Shown here: piece after piece, positions 37,244 to 46,331 of the stretch
How positions within the stretch are numbered: the first letter of the stretch is position 1
Layout of the letters: every line of letters begins with the position of its first letter
Assembly (NCBI RefSeq): GCF_036116635.1
Contig: NZ_CP107995.1
Span: 2,976,001 to 3,040,000 of the forward strand
Origin: Amycolatopsis sp. NBC_00345
GTDB lineage: Bacteria > Actinomycetota > Actinomycetes > Mycobacteriales > Pseudonocardiaceae
DNA length: 64,000 nt
Direction of reading: 5' to 3'
The notes under the pieces: generated by a model
What the model was told of the DNA's origin: nothing
The model's database searches: none
What the model saw: only the letters and a program-made list of their open reading frames with translations
Made by a program: the position numbers and the translations under genes

Positions 37244-38181
37244 GCATCACCCGCCGGACAGCGCTGCTCGGTGGACTCGGCCTGGCCCTCGCCGGCTGCG
37301 CCACCGGTTACCGCGGGCCGGGGCGGGCCGTGACCATCGCCGCGGGCGAGCAGGGCGGCTTCTACCTCGCGTTCGCGGAGGTGCTGGCGGCCGAGGTGAC
37401 CCGGGCGGAGCCGTTGCTGCGCTGCACCGCCGTCCCGACGGAGGCGAGCGTCGCCAACGTCGAGCTGGTGCGTGACGGGAAGGCCGACCTCGGGCTGGTG
37501 CTCGCGGACGTCGCGCAGGCGGCACTCGCGGGCGCGGCGCCGTTCCCCGCCCCGGTGCCGCTTCAGGCGCTGGGCCGGGTGTACGAGAACTACCTCCAGC
37601 TCGTCGTCCGGGCGGCCGACGGCTTCACCAGCCTGCGGGCGCTCGAAGGACGGCCCGTTTCGCTCGGCGCGGGCGGGTCCGGGGCGGCACAGCTGGGCGA
37701 GCGGGTGTTCACCGCGGCGGGCGTGCGCGTCGAGACGGAGCACCTGCAGCTCGCCGACGCCGTCGCGGCGCTCGCCGGCGGCCGCGTCGACGCGCTGCTG
37801 TGGTCCGGCGGCGTGCCCACCCCCGCGCTCGCCGAGCTGAACCGCCGGACCCCGCTGGCGCTGCTGCCGTTGAACGCCGTCATCCCCCAGCTGCGGGCGG
37901 CGCACGGGCCTGTCTACGAGCAGGTCCAGGTGCCGGCCGACGCGTACCGCGGGGTCGGCGCGCTGGCCACCATCGGCGTCGCGAACCTGCTGGTCTGCTC
38001 CCCCGCCCTGCCCGACGACGTCGCCGCCGCCGTGGTCCGGGTGCTCGCCGGCCGGGCGGCCGACCTGGTGCCCGCGCAGGCCGTCGGCACGCAGTTCCTC
38101 GACGTCCGCACGCTGATCGGCACCCAGCCCGTGCCGCTGCAGCCGGGCGCGGCCGAGACCTACCGGGCGCTGCACGGCTGA
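37240..38181 (+). CDS. TAXI-family solute-binding lipoprotein
   Basis: This 313-residue protein carries a lipoprotein signal: ITRRTALLGGLGLALAGCAT with the lipobox cysteine about residue 19, plus a twin-arginine. The mature part begins with VTIAAGEQGGFYLAFAEVLA, the TAXI TRAP-type binding-protein signature, and includes LSTE-like VPTEASVANVELVRDGKADL and LGAGGSGAAQLGERVFTAAG. Normally such proteins feed a DctQM-type TRAP permease; none is encoded here. The GTG start overlaps the kinase stop by four bases. I infer that it serves as the solute-recognition subunit for the kinase or hands solute to the MHS permease. The ligand is probably a carboxylate such as glutamate. Confidence 0.9.
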   Translation: MSITRRTALLGGLGLALAGCATGYRGPGRAVTIAAGEQGGFYLAFAEVLAAEVTRAEPLLRCTAVPTEASVANVELVRDGKADLGLVLADVAQAALAGAAPFPAPVPLQALGRVYENYLQLVVRAADGFTSLRALEGRPVSLGAGGSGAAQLGERVFTAAGVRVETEHLQLADAVAALAGGRVDALLWSGGVPTPALAELNRRTPLALLPLNAVIPQLRAAHGPVYEQVQVPADAYRGVGALATIGVANLLVCSPALPDDVAAAVVRVLAGRAADLVPAQAVGTQFLDVRTLIGTQPVPLQPGAAETYRALHG

Positions 38182-38205
38182 TCCGGCGCTCGCTAGATTG
38201 GACGG

Positions 38206-38640
38206 ATGAGCGCTGCCCGCCGCCTGATCGCCGAGATGCCCCTGCGCGTGCGTTACCACGAGTGCGACGGCCAGGGCATCGTGTTCAACGCGCACTACCT
38301 GGCCTATGTGGACATGGCCGCGTTCGAGGCGGAGAAGGCGATTTTCGGCTCGCACCAAGCGTTCCTGGACACCGGCATCGACATGGTGGTGGCCGAGTCG
38401 AACCTGCGCTACCGCGCGCCGTGCCGGTTCGACGACGAGCTGGTGGTCTCGGTCTTCCTCGGCCACTTCGGCACCACGTCGATCAGCTACGAGTCGGAGA
38501 TCCGCCGCGACGGCGAGCTGACCACCGAGGCCACCCTCCGCTACGTCTTCGTCGACCCCGCGACGCTGCGCAAGTCCCCGCCGCCGCCGGAGGTCCGCGA
38601 GGCCTACGCGGCGTACCTGCCCGCCTCCGCCACCTCGTAA
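38206..38640 (+). CDS. 4-hydroxybenzoyl-CoA-type hotdog thioesterase
   Basis: This is a 144-residue single-domain hotdog protein. The N-terminal MPLRVRYHECDGQGIVFNAH includes the catalytic acidic position (D in CDGQG), followed by YLAYVDMAAFEAE and ESNLRYRAPCRFDDELVVSV. It resembles YbgC/FadM acyl-CoA thioesterases. The ATG at 38206 is preceded by a short possible leader (TAGATTGGACGG). It is followed by trmL after 8 bp, probably in the same transcript. Confidence 0.9.
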   Translation: MSAARRLIAEMPLRVRYHECDGQGIVFNAHYLAYVDMAAFEAEKAIFGSHQAFLDTGIDMVVAESNLRYRAPCRFDDELVVSVFLGHFGTTSISYESEIRRDGELTTEATLRYVFVDPATLRKSPPPPEVREAYAAYLPASATS

Positions 38641-38648
38641 GGCCAGCC

Positions 38649-39119
38649 ATGTTCCGCGTGCTCTTCTACCACCCCGAGATCCCGCCGAACACCGGCAACG
38701 CGATCCGGCTGGCCGCCAACACCGGCTGCGAGCTGCACCTGGTCGAGCCACTCGGCTTCACCTTGGAGGACAAGCAGCTCCGCCGGGCGGGCCTCGACTA
38801 CCACGACCTCGCGCGCGTCCACGTGCACGCCGACATCGAGGCCGCGTGGCACGCGCTGCTGCCGGCCAAGGTGTACGCCTTCAGCGCGTCGGCCACCCGC
38901 CTGCACACCGATGTCGCGTACGAGCCCGGCGACGTGCTGATGTTCGGCCCGGAGTCCAGCGGCCTGCCCGCCGAGGTCCAGCACGCCCCCGAGGTCACCG
39001 ACCGCGTTCGGCTGCCGATGCTGCCGACCAGCCGCTCGCTCAACCTCGCCAACACCGCGGCGATCAGCATCTACGAAGCCTGGCGCCAGAACGGTTTCGC
39101 CGTACCCGGCACGCCGTGA
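38649..39119 (+). CDS. trmL: tRNA (cytidine/uridine-34 2-prime-O)-methyltransferase
   Basis: This 156-residue SPOUT methyltransferase modifies the wobble base of leucine tRNAs. It begins MFRVLFYHPEIPPNTGNAIR, with the conserved HLVEPLGFTLEDKQLRRAGL, the knot-loop motif VLMFGPESSGLP (about 98-109) and the closing MLPTSRSLNLANTAAISIYE. It is the minimal length for the family, without an extra RNA-binding domain. A 23-bp hairpin follows the stop. Confidence 0.95.
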   Translation: MFRVLFYHPEIPPNTGNAIRLAANTGCELHLVEPLGFTLEDKQLRRAGLDYHDLARVHVHADIEAAWHALLPAKVYAFSASATRLHTDVAYEPGDVLMFGPESSGLPAEVQHAPEVTDRVRLPMLPTSRSLNLANTAAISIYEAWRQNGFAVPGTP

Positions 39120-39134
39120 ACGCCTGGGCCCGGA

Positions 39135-39189
39135 TGCCCTGAAGGCCACCATGAGGGCATCCAGGTCCCTCATGGTGGCCTTCAGGGCA
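39135..39189. terminator. Long perfect hairpin between trmL and the VWA gene
   Basis: A 23-bp perfect stem pairs 39135-39157 (TGCCCTGAAGGCCACCATGA...) with 39167-39189, leaving a 9-base loop. It lies between convergent genes. I associate this CTGAAGGCCACCATGAGG family with Amycolatopsis intergenic hairpins, from memory. Confidence 0.88.
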
Positions 39190-39203
39190 CGCTCGTCGGA
39201 GCG

Positions 39204-40184
39204 CTAGGGGATTCTCTGGCCGATCAGCAGTGAGGCCGCCGCGCCGATCATCAGCATCAGGGTGCCGATCACGACCCACGGCTTGCTCGCGTCGGCGTCC
39301 TTCAGCTCGTAGCCGATCTGCTCGCCGAGGTCGGCGTAGACCTTCTTCAGCTCGTCCGCGCTGGCCGCCTTGTAGAACTCCCCGCCGGAGAGCTGGGCGA
39401 TCTCGTGCAGCGAGTTGTCGTCCACCTGGACGTCCTGGGGCCGGCCCTCGATCTCGACCGAGCCGTGGCTGGTGCCGAACGAGATCGACGAGATCGGCAT
39501 GTGCGCCGTTTTCGCCGCCTGCGCCGCGGTGTACGCGCCGCGCGGGGCGTACAGGTCCTCGGGCACGGTCTGCTTGCCGTCGCTCATCAGCACGATCCGC
39601 GCCGGTGGCGGCCCGTCCGCGCCGCCGACCACCGCGGAGAAGCTCTCGATCGACTGCAGGGCCGCGAAAATGCCCTCACCGGTGGCAGTGGACTGCGCGA
39701 GCTTCAGGTCGCTGATCGCCTTCACCACGCCGGCGCGGTCGGTGGTCGGGTTGACCAGCACCGTCGCCGTGCCCGCGAACGAGATCAGGCCCAGGTTGAC
39801 GCCCGGGGTCATGTTCTTCGCGAACTGCGTCGCCGCGTCCTGCGCCGCCTTGAGCCGGGTCGGCGCGACGTCGGTGGCCTCCATCGACAGCGAAACGTCG
39901 ATCACCAGCATCACCGTGGCGCGGTTGCGCGGCACCTTCTGCTCGGCGGTCGGCCCGGCCAGCGCGACGGTGAGCACCAGCAGCGACAGCACGATCAGCA
40001 CCGCGGGCAGGTGCCGGATCCAGCCCTGCGTCTTGGGCGCGACCTTGTCGAGCAGCTCCAGGTTGGCGAACCGCATCACGCGCTTGCGCCGCGCGCGCTG
40101 GGCGAGCACGTACGCCACGGCGACCGCGGCCACCAGGATCAGCAGCAGGAACCACCAGGGCGCGGTGAAACCGGTCAAACTCAT
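39204..40184 (-). CDS. VWA-domain membrane protein (BatA-like)
   Basis: This is a 326-residue protein. Two N-terminal helices (about 8-28 and 58-78) precede a von Willebrand A domain (about 88-270) whose MIDAS motif is VMLVIDVSLSMEATD. The motif IVLMSDGKQTVPEDL follows, and a C-terminal membrane helix (VVIGTLMLMIGAAASLLIGQ) ends the protein. Such proteins face the outside and work with MoxR and DUF58 partners. It is the third gene of the moxR-DUF58-VWA operon, in the order known from mycobacterial Rv1479-1481, where the cluster supports envelope integrity. It is separated from DUF58 by 73 bp. Confidence 0.92.
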   Translation of the reverse strand: MSLTGFTAPWWFLLLILVAAVAVAYVLAQRARRKRVMRFANLELLDKVAPKTQGWIRHLPAVLIVLSLLVLTVALAGPTAEQKVPRNRATVMLVIDVSLSMEATDVAPTRLKAAQDAATQFAKNMTPGVNLGLISFAGTATVLVNPTTDRAGVVKAISDLKLAQSTATGEGIFAALQSIESFSAVVGGADGPPPARIVLMSDGKQTVPEDLYAPRGAYTAAQAAKTAHMPISSISFGTSHGSVEIEGRPQDVQVDDNSLHEIAQLSGGEFYKAASADELKKVYADLGEQIGYELKDADASKPWVVIGTLMLMIGAAASLLIGQRIP

Positions 40185-40257
40185 GCGCCCGCCTCGCTAA
40201 CGCTCGGCGCGGCCTGAGCCGAAAACGCAGCGCCGAATGGTTCCCTCGCAAGCTCGG

Positions 40258-41202
40258 TCACGCGACACCCCCCGACCAGCGGCGCTTGCGCGCGACGACG
40301 AACCGGACCATGTCGGCGATCCAGTCCTGGTCGGTGCGCAGCACCAGGTGGGCGGCACCGGCGCGCCGCAGCGCGCCCGCGACCTCCTGCCGGTGAGCGT
40401 GCGCCGCGGCGCCGAACTCCTTGCGCAGCAAGGCGGAAGCGTGCACTTCGCGCTGTTTCCCTGTCTCCGGGTCGGCCAGTACGACGGTGCCCACGTCGGG
40501 CAGGTCGATGTCACGCGGGTCGAGGACTTCGATGGCGATGAGCTCGTGGTGCCCGCCGAGCGCGCGCAGCGGCCGCTGCCAGTCCGTGGGCCCGAGGAAG
40601 TCGGAGATCACCACGGCCAGCCCCCGCCGCCGGGGCGGGCGGCGCAGCTGTTCCAGCGCGTCGGCGAGGTCCCCGCGGACGCCCTCCGGCGCGCGCGGCG
40701 TCTCGGCCAGCCGCCGGATCAGCCCGCGGGCGTGGGCGAGCCCGCCGCGCGCCGGGATCCGGTCGGTGCGCTCGCCGTTCGACACCAGCGCGCCGATCCG
40801 GTTGCCGCCCCCGCCGGTCAGGTGCGCGACGGCGGCCGTCGCGCACACCACCAGGTCGCGTTTCTCGCACAGGGCCGTGCCGAAGTCGAGGCTCGCCGAC
40901 AGGTCGGCGACCAGCCAGGTCTCCAGCTCGCGGTCGGCCACGGTCTCACGGATGTGCGGGGTGGTCGTGCGGGCGGTCACCGCCCAGTCCATCCGGCGCA
41001 CGTCGTCGCCCGGCTGGTACGTCCGCGCCTCGCCCGGCTCCGAGCCCGGACCCGGCACGAGGCCGAGGTGGTTGCCCTGCAACAGGCCGTCGAGCCGGCG
41101 GCGCACGTCGAGCTCCAGGGTGCGCAGGCCGGCCTCCAGCCGGTCGCCCCGCAGCACCGGCGGCGCCCAGCCGGGGCGCTCGCGCTGCTCCTTCTTCGCC
41201 AC
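40258..41202 (-). CDS. DUF58-domain protein
   Basis: This 314-residue soluble protein has the DUF58 core: ARTYQPGDDVRRMDWAVTAR (about 55-75) and LVADLSASLDFGTA, a VWA-like MIDAS-related motif, followed by VVISDFLGPTDWQRPLRALG. DUF58 proteins couple MoxR ATPases to VWA membrane proteins. The GTG at 41202 lies four bases after the moxR stop, so it is tightly operonic. There is no membrane helix. Molecular role unknown. Confidence 0.93.
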   Translation of the reverse strand: MAKKEQRERPGWAPPVLRGDRLEAGLRTLELDVRRRLDGLLQGNHLGLVPGPGSEPGEARTYQPGDDVRRMDWAVTARTTTPHIRETVADRELETWLVADLSASLDFGTALCEKRDLVVCATAAVAHLTGGGGNRIGALVSNGERTDRIPARGGLAHARGLIRRLAETPRAPEGVRGDLADALEQLRRPPRRRGLAVVISDFLGPTDWQRPLRALGGHHELIAIEVLDPRDIDLPDVGTVVLADPETGKQREVHASALLRKEFGAAAHAHRQEVAGALRRAGAAHLVLRTDQDWIADMVRFVVARKRRWSGGVA

Positions 41203-41206
41203 CGGC

Positions 41207-42280
<1,074 letters not shown>

Positions 42281-42432
42281 TCTGCCTCCTGTGGTTCTGT
42301 GCTTGCGGCTCGCCCCGCGACCGTACTGCCTCGCGGGGACCGTCGTCCGTCCGGCACGCTCACCCCAGCCGGCACACGACGATCCGTCCGACCATGCAAG
42401 CGCACCACCGGTATGACAGCTGTGAAGACGCC

Positions 42433-42978
42433 CTAACGGTGGCGCTCCAGGTCGGCCGGTGTGTCGATATCGTCGCTCTCGCCGCGCTCCGCCGGGACGT
42501 CCACGAGGGACAGGCCGCCGAGCGTCCGCCGCAGCGACGCGTTCTCCGGCCGTTCGGGGATCGCCGCCCGCAACGACGGCAGTCGCCAGGCGCCGAGCAG
42601 CCACTGCCGCTCCCCCGCCGCGTCGACGAGCACGGCGCCGTCGGCGTCCGCGAGCACCGCGCGCAGGCGGTCCACTGTGGACTTCCGTACGCCGGGCAGG
42701 TCGGCGGCCAGCACCACCACGACGCCGTCGCCGGGTACCAGCGCCAGGCCCGCCGCCAGCGCGGCCACCGGGCCGGTGCCGGGCACAGGCTCCCGCGTCC
42801 ACACCACCCCGTCGTGGCCGGGCCGCTCCGGGCCGACCACGACCACCGGGTCCGCGCCGCGGACGGCGGCCACCGCCCGCGAGAGCAGCGACGAGCCGCC
42901 CACCACCAGCCCCGGCTTGTCCACACCGGACAGCCGGCGCGCGGCCCCGCCGGCGAGCACGATCCCCGCGTACTGCAC
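42433..42978 (-). CDS. MobA-like NTP transferase
   Basis: This is a 181-residue nucleotidyltransferase of the molybdenum-cofactor guanylyltransferase type. The N-terminal signature AGIVLAGGAARRLSGVDKPG (residues 4-23) binds the nucleotide, and VVVVLAADLPGVRKSTVDRL carries the metal-binding aspartate. The GTG at 42978 follows a GGGGG stretch. No other molybdopterin gene is near, so the substrate could also be a sugar phosphate or another cofactor. It ends 150 bp from the moxR promoter region and is divergent from a GNAT gene. Confidence 0.85.
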   Translation of the reverse strand: MQYAGIVLAGGAARRLSGVDKPGLVVGGSSLLSRAVAAVRGADPVVVVGPERPGHDGVVWTREPVPGTGPVAALAAGLALVPGDGVVVVLAADLPGVRKSTVDRLRAVLADADGAVLVDAAGERQWLLGAWRLPSLRAAIPERPENASLRRTLGGLSLVDVPAERGESDDIDTPADLERHR

Positions 42979-43056
42979 TGTGCCCCCTGCCCCTCGGAAA
43001 ACGACCGCACGGAAAACCGTTCCCCGGACGGGCCGGGTCCACGCTAGCGTCCGGGG

Positions 43057-43848
43057 ATGCCCGACGCCGCGCGGTTGCTCGCCGCCTACGACGACCAGGT
43101 CCGCCACGCCGAGCTGACCGCCCCGGAGCCGGGACTGCGGCTGGCCCCCGACGGCCCGGTGGTCCGCGTGACCGGCGGCCGCCGCGGGTTCGTCACCGGC
43201 CGGCGCGACCTCGGCGTCGCCGGTCCCGCGCTGGACGAGCTGATCACGCGGCAGCGGGACCACTTCGCCGACCGCGGGGAATGCGTCGAATGGAAGACGC
43301 GCGGCCACGACCGGCCGGCGTCGCTGCCGGACCGGCTCGTCGCGGCGGGGTTCGAGGCGGAACCGCGGGAGACCGTCGTGATCGCGGCGATCGCCGGCCT
43401 GCGGCTGGAGTCCGTGCCGCCGGACGGCGTGCTGGTGCGCGAGGTCAGCGGCGAGGCGGACCTGCGGCGGATCGCCGCGCTGAGCGCCGAGGTGTTCGGC
43501 ACCGACGAGGCCGCGCTGGCCGCCGACCTGGTCAGCCGCCCGGACGCCGCGACGCACGTGGTCGCCGAGGCGGACGGGCGGTTCGTGTCGGCGGCGCGGC
43601 TGGAGTTCGTGCCCGGCACCGAGTTCGCCGGCCTCTGGGGCGGCGGCACCCTGCCCGCGTGGCGCGGCCGGGGGCTGTACCGGGCGCTCGTCGCGCACCG
43701 CGCCCGGCTGGCCGCGGCCCGCGGCGTCCGTTACCTGCAGGTGGACGCCTCCGACGACAGCCGCCCGATCCTCGAACGGCTCGGCTTCACGGCCGTGACC
43801 ACGACCACGCCGTACGTCTGGAGCCCCTCGGCCAAGGAGATCCGATGA
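43057..43848 (+). CDS. GNAT-family acetyltransferase
   Basis: This 263-residue protein has its GNAT domain in the C-terminal half (about 120-263). The acetyl-CoA motif is LPAWRGRGLYRALVAHRARL (about 206-225), followed by YLQVDASDDSRPILERLGF. The N-terminal half (about 1-115) is probably a degenerate second GNAT copy. The substrate is unknown. The stop overlaps the next GNAT gene in ATGA, so translation is coupled. Confidence 0.85.
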   Translation: MPDAARLLAAYDDQVRHAELTAPEPGLRLAPDGPVVRVTGGRRGFVTGRRDLGVAGPALDELITRQRDHFADRGECVEWKTRGHDRPASLPDRLVAAGFEAEPRETVVIAAIAGLRLESVPPDGVLVREVSGEADLRRIAALSAEVFGTDEAALAADLVSRPDAATHVVAEADGRFVSAARLEFVPGTEFAGLWGGGTLPAWRGRGLYRALVAHRARLAAARGVRYLQVDASDDSRPILERLGFTAVTTTTPYVWSPSAKEIR

Positions 43849-44363
43849 GCCCGTCGCGCCGCGCGCCCGAGCCCACCGCGAGGCTCGCGTTCCGCGAAAT
43901 GACCCCGGACGACCTCGACGAGATGGCGGCGCTCCTCGGCGACCCGGACGTAATGCGGCACTACCCGCGCCCCCAGGACCGGGACGAGGCCCGGGCCTGG
44001 ATCGACTGGAACCAGCGCCTCTACCGGCGCGAGGGGTTCGGGCTCTGGCTGGTCACGCTCCGGGCCACCGGCGAGTTCGCCGGCGACTGCGGCCTGACCC
44101 CCCAGGAGATCGACGGGGTCACCGAGATCGAAGTCGGCTACCACGTCCGCAAGGACCTCCAGGGCCACGGCTACGCCACCGAAGCGGCGGCCGCCTGCCG
44201 CGACCACGCCCGCGACGTGCTCGGCGCGAACCGCCTGATCGCGATCATCCGCCCGGACAACACGCCCTCCCGGCGCGTCGCCGAGAAGATCGGCCTCCCC
44301 CATGAACGGGACACCGTGTCCCGCTCGGGCCTGCCGGTGAGCGTGCACGCGGCGGCCCTGTGA
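43845..44363 (+). CDS. RimJ/RimL-type GNAT acetyltransferase
   Basis: This 172-residue single-domain GNAT has ARLAFREMTPDDLDEMAALL at the N-terminus, the acetyl-CoA loop VRKDLQGHGYATEAAAACRD (about 101-120) and LIAIIRPDNTPSRRVAEKIG near the end. It probably acetylates an amino group of a protein N-terminus, antibiotic or small molecule. The ATG overlaps the preceding GNAT stop. The AraC gene begins 48 bp downstream. Confidence 0.87.
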   Translation: MSPSRRAPEPTARLAFREMTPDDLDEMAALLGDPDVMRHYPRPQDRDEARAWIDWNQRLYRREGFGLWLVTLRATGEFAGDCGLTPQEIDGVTEIEVGYHVRKDLQGHGYATEAAAACRDHARDVLGANRLIAIIRPDNTPSRRVAEKIGLPHERDTVSRSGLPVSVHAAAL

Positions 44364-44411
44364 ACGGCGCCTTCCACTGACGCCGGCCCGCCGGGCAGGC
44401 ACAATGGCGGC

Positions 44412-44858
44412 ATGAGCCCCGACCTCGACGAGCTGCGACGGCTGCGGCGGGCCCGCGACCGGATGGACCGCGAGTACGCGCAGCCGCTCGACGTGGCCGC
44501 GCTCGCCCGCACGGCGCTGATGTCGGCCGGGCACTTCAGCCGCCGCTTCCGCGACGCGTACGGCGAGACGCCGTACGCCTACCTCATGACCCGCCGCATC
44601 GAGCGGGCGAAGGCGCTGCTGCGCCGCGGCGACCTGAGCGTGACGGACGTCTGTTTCGCCGTCGGCTGTACCAGCTTGGGCTCGTTCAGCGCCCGCTTCA
44701 CCGAGCTCGTCGGCCAGACGCCCAGCTCGTACCGCGCGGGCGACCACCAGGACCTGCGCGTGGTGCCGGGCTGCCAGGCGATGGTGCTGACCCGGCCCCG
44801 GCGAGTGAAGCCCGGCGCGAAGGAGCCCGGAGGCACGCCCGCCGTCGCGCCCGCTTGA
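44412..44858 (+). CDS. Small AraC-family regulator
   Basis: This 148-residue regulator consists mainly of the double-HTH module (about 14-110). The first HTH is LDVAALARTALMSAGHFSRR, and the second, SVTDVCFAVGCTSLGSFSAR, is followed by GQTPSSYR. The C-terminal 35 residues are basic and Pro-rich. There is no separate ligand domain of usual size. Neighbouring GNAT genes may be targets. The ATG at 44412 is used. Confidence 0.88.
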   Translation: MSPDLDELRRLRRARDRMDREYAQPLDVAALARTALMSAGHFSRRFRDAYGETPYAYLMTRRIERAKALLRRGDLSVTDVCFAVGCTSLGSFSARFTELVGQTPSSYRAGDHQDLRVVPGCQAMVLTRPRRVKPGAKEPGGTPAVAPA

Positions 44859-44882
44859 CCTCCCGGGCAGCTACGCGCCGGA

Positions 44883-45278
44883 CTACGACTGTCCAGCCTG
44901 CAGCCGCCGGTCGTATCCCCGCTGGGAGTCCTGGATCTCGCCGGTGTGGGCGACCGTCCAGTCGTAGAGCCGGCCGAACGGCTCCCGCAGGGATTCGCCG
45001 AGCGGGGTGAGCGAGTACTCGACGCCGACCGGCGAGGTGGGCAGCACGCGGCGCTCGATCATCCCGTTGCGCTCCAGGCGCCGCAGGGTCTGGGTCAGCA
45101 CCCGTTGGGTCACGCCCTCCAGGCGGCGCTTGATGTCGTTGAACCGCCGGGGTTTCTCGAGCACAGCCATCACCATCATCGACCACTTGTCGGCGATCTG
45201 GTCGAGGATCGGGCGGCTGGGGCAGTCCGCCCGATAGACAAGGCCGTCGACGCCGAAATCCGTGCCGGGTAAGGCCAT
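44883..45278 (-). CDS. HxlR-family regulator
   Basis: This 131-residue winged-helix protein has the HxlR pattern CPSRPILDQIADKWSMMVMA (about 19-38), RRFNDIKRRLEGVTQRVLTQ (HTH) and SLTPLGESLREPFGRLYDW. The single N-terminal cysteine before the first helix matches redox- or aldehyde-sensing HxlR members. It is divergent from a crotonase-family gene, and a 23-bp dyad (45348-45370) lies between them as a probable operator for both. The start is the ATG at 45278. Confidence 0.9.
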   Translation of the reverse strand: MALPGTDFGVDGLVYRADCPSRPILDQIADKWSMMVMAVLEKPRRFNDIKRRLEGVTQRVLTQTLRRLERNGMIERRVLPTSPVGVEYSLTPLGESLREPFGRLYDWTVAHTGEIQDSQRGYDRRLQAGQS

Positions 45279-45347
45279 CTCGGTATCCTCCAGGATCCTT
45301 GCGATGCCGAAAGTGCGTTATTGACGCCGGTCGCCCGCCGTCCCAGG

Positions 45348-45370
45348 CTAGGTATACATCAGGAACCTAG
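45348..45370. promoter_or_regulatory. Inverted repeat between hxlR and the crotonase gene
   Basis: CTAGGT-N11-ACCTAG, with GTATAC near its left arm, forms a 23-bp dyad. It is 70 bp upstream of hxlR and 30 bp upstream of the preferred crotonase start. Confidence 0.6.
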
Positions 45371-45400
45371 ATGCCCGCCAGGGACGAATCGGAGATCTTC

Positions 45401-46234
45401 ATGCCCCACGACGCCTACGCGACCCTGCGAGTGAGCCGCGAGGCCGGCCTCGTCCGCGTCACCCTCGACAACCCGCCCGTCAACGTGCTGGACGTCGCCC
45501 TCATGGCCGACCTCCGGCACCTGCTGACCTCGGTGCGGGACGACGGCTCGGTCCGGGTGATCGTGTTCGACAGCGCCGACCCGGACTTCTTCATCGCCCA
45601 CGTGGACATGTCCCTCGTCGACGCCCCCGACGCGTTCGACGAAATCGCGGCCGGCATCCCCGACGGCGTCAACGTCTTCCAGGCCCTCGGGGAGCTGCTC
45701 CGGCACCAGCCCCAGGTGACGATCGTCAAGCTGGCCGGGCTGGCACGCGGCGGCGGGGCGGAGTTCGTCGCGGCGGCGGACATGGCCTTCGCGGCGATCG
45801 GCCGCGCCGGGATCGGCCAGATCGAGGCCCTGATGGGGATCGTCCCCGGCGGTGGCGGCACCCAGTACCTGGCCGACCGGGTCGGCCGCAATCGCGCGCT
45901 GGAGGCGGTGCTGGGCGCCGAGCTGTTCGACGCCGAAACCGCCGAACGCTACGGCTGGGTCAACCGGGCCGTCCCCGCCGACCGGCTCGACGAGGTGGTC
46001 GACCGGCTCGCCCGCAACATCGCCGCACTGCCCGAAGGCGTGGTCGCGGCGGCCAAACGCGCCATCGTCCCAGCCGACCTGGCCGGCGGACTCCAGCGCG
46101 AACACGACGCTTGGGCGAGCCAGTTCGTCCGGCCCGCCGCCGAGCGGCTGATCCGCGGCGGACTCGCCCACGGCGCCCAGACTCGCGACGGCGAGCGCGA
46201 TCTGGAAGGCCTGCTCCGCGGCCTGGCCAGCTGA
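45401..46234 (+). CDS. Enoyl-CoA hydratase/isomerase (crotonase) family protein
   Basis: This 277-residue crotonase-fold protein begins with TLRVSREAGLVRVTLDNPPV, the oxyanion-hole pattern. AGLARGGGAEFVAAADMAFA (about 112-131) and IEALMGIVPGGGGTQYLADR supply the second oxyanion and acid/base region. It may act on an acyl-CoA in catabolism. The ATG at 45401 has GGAG at proper spacing; an in-frame ATG at 45371 sits immediately against the putative operator and lacks a ribosome site. Divergent HxlR is the probable regulator. Confidence 0.85.
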   Translation: MPHDAYATLRVSREAGLVRVTLDNPPVNVLDVALMADLRHLLTSVRDDGSVRVIVFDSADPDFFIAHVDMSLVDAPDAFDEIAAGIPDGVNVFQALGELLRHQPQVTIVKLAGLARGGGAEFVAAADMAFAAIGRAGIGQIEALMGIVPGGGGTQYLADRVGRNRALEAVLGAELFDAETAERYGWVNRAVPADRLDEVVDRLARNIAALPEGVVAAAKRAIVPADLAGGLQREHDAWASQFVRPAAERLIRGGLAHGAQTRDGERDLEGLLRGLAS

Positions 46235-46331
46235 TCCGCGGGGACGGCGCATGGCCGGTCGCCGTGCCCGGCGCGTTCCGGCAGCGGCGTGGCCGCGTCT
46301 TGACGGAGCACGCTCCAACCGGGAGTGGCTA

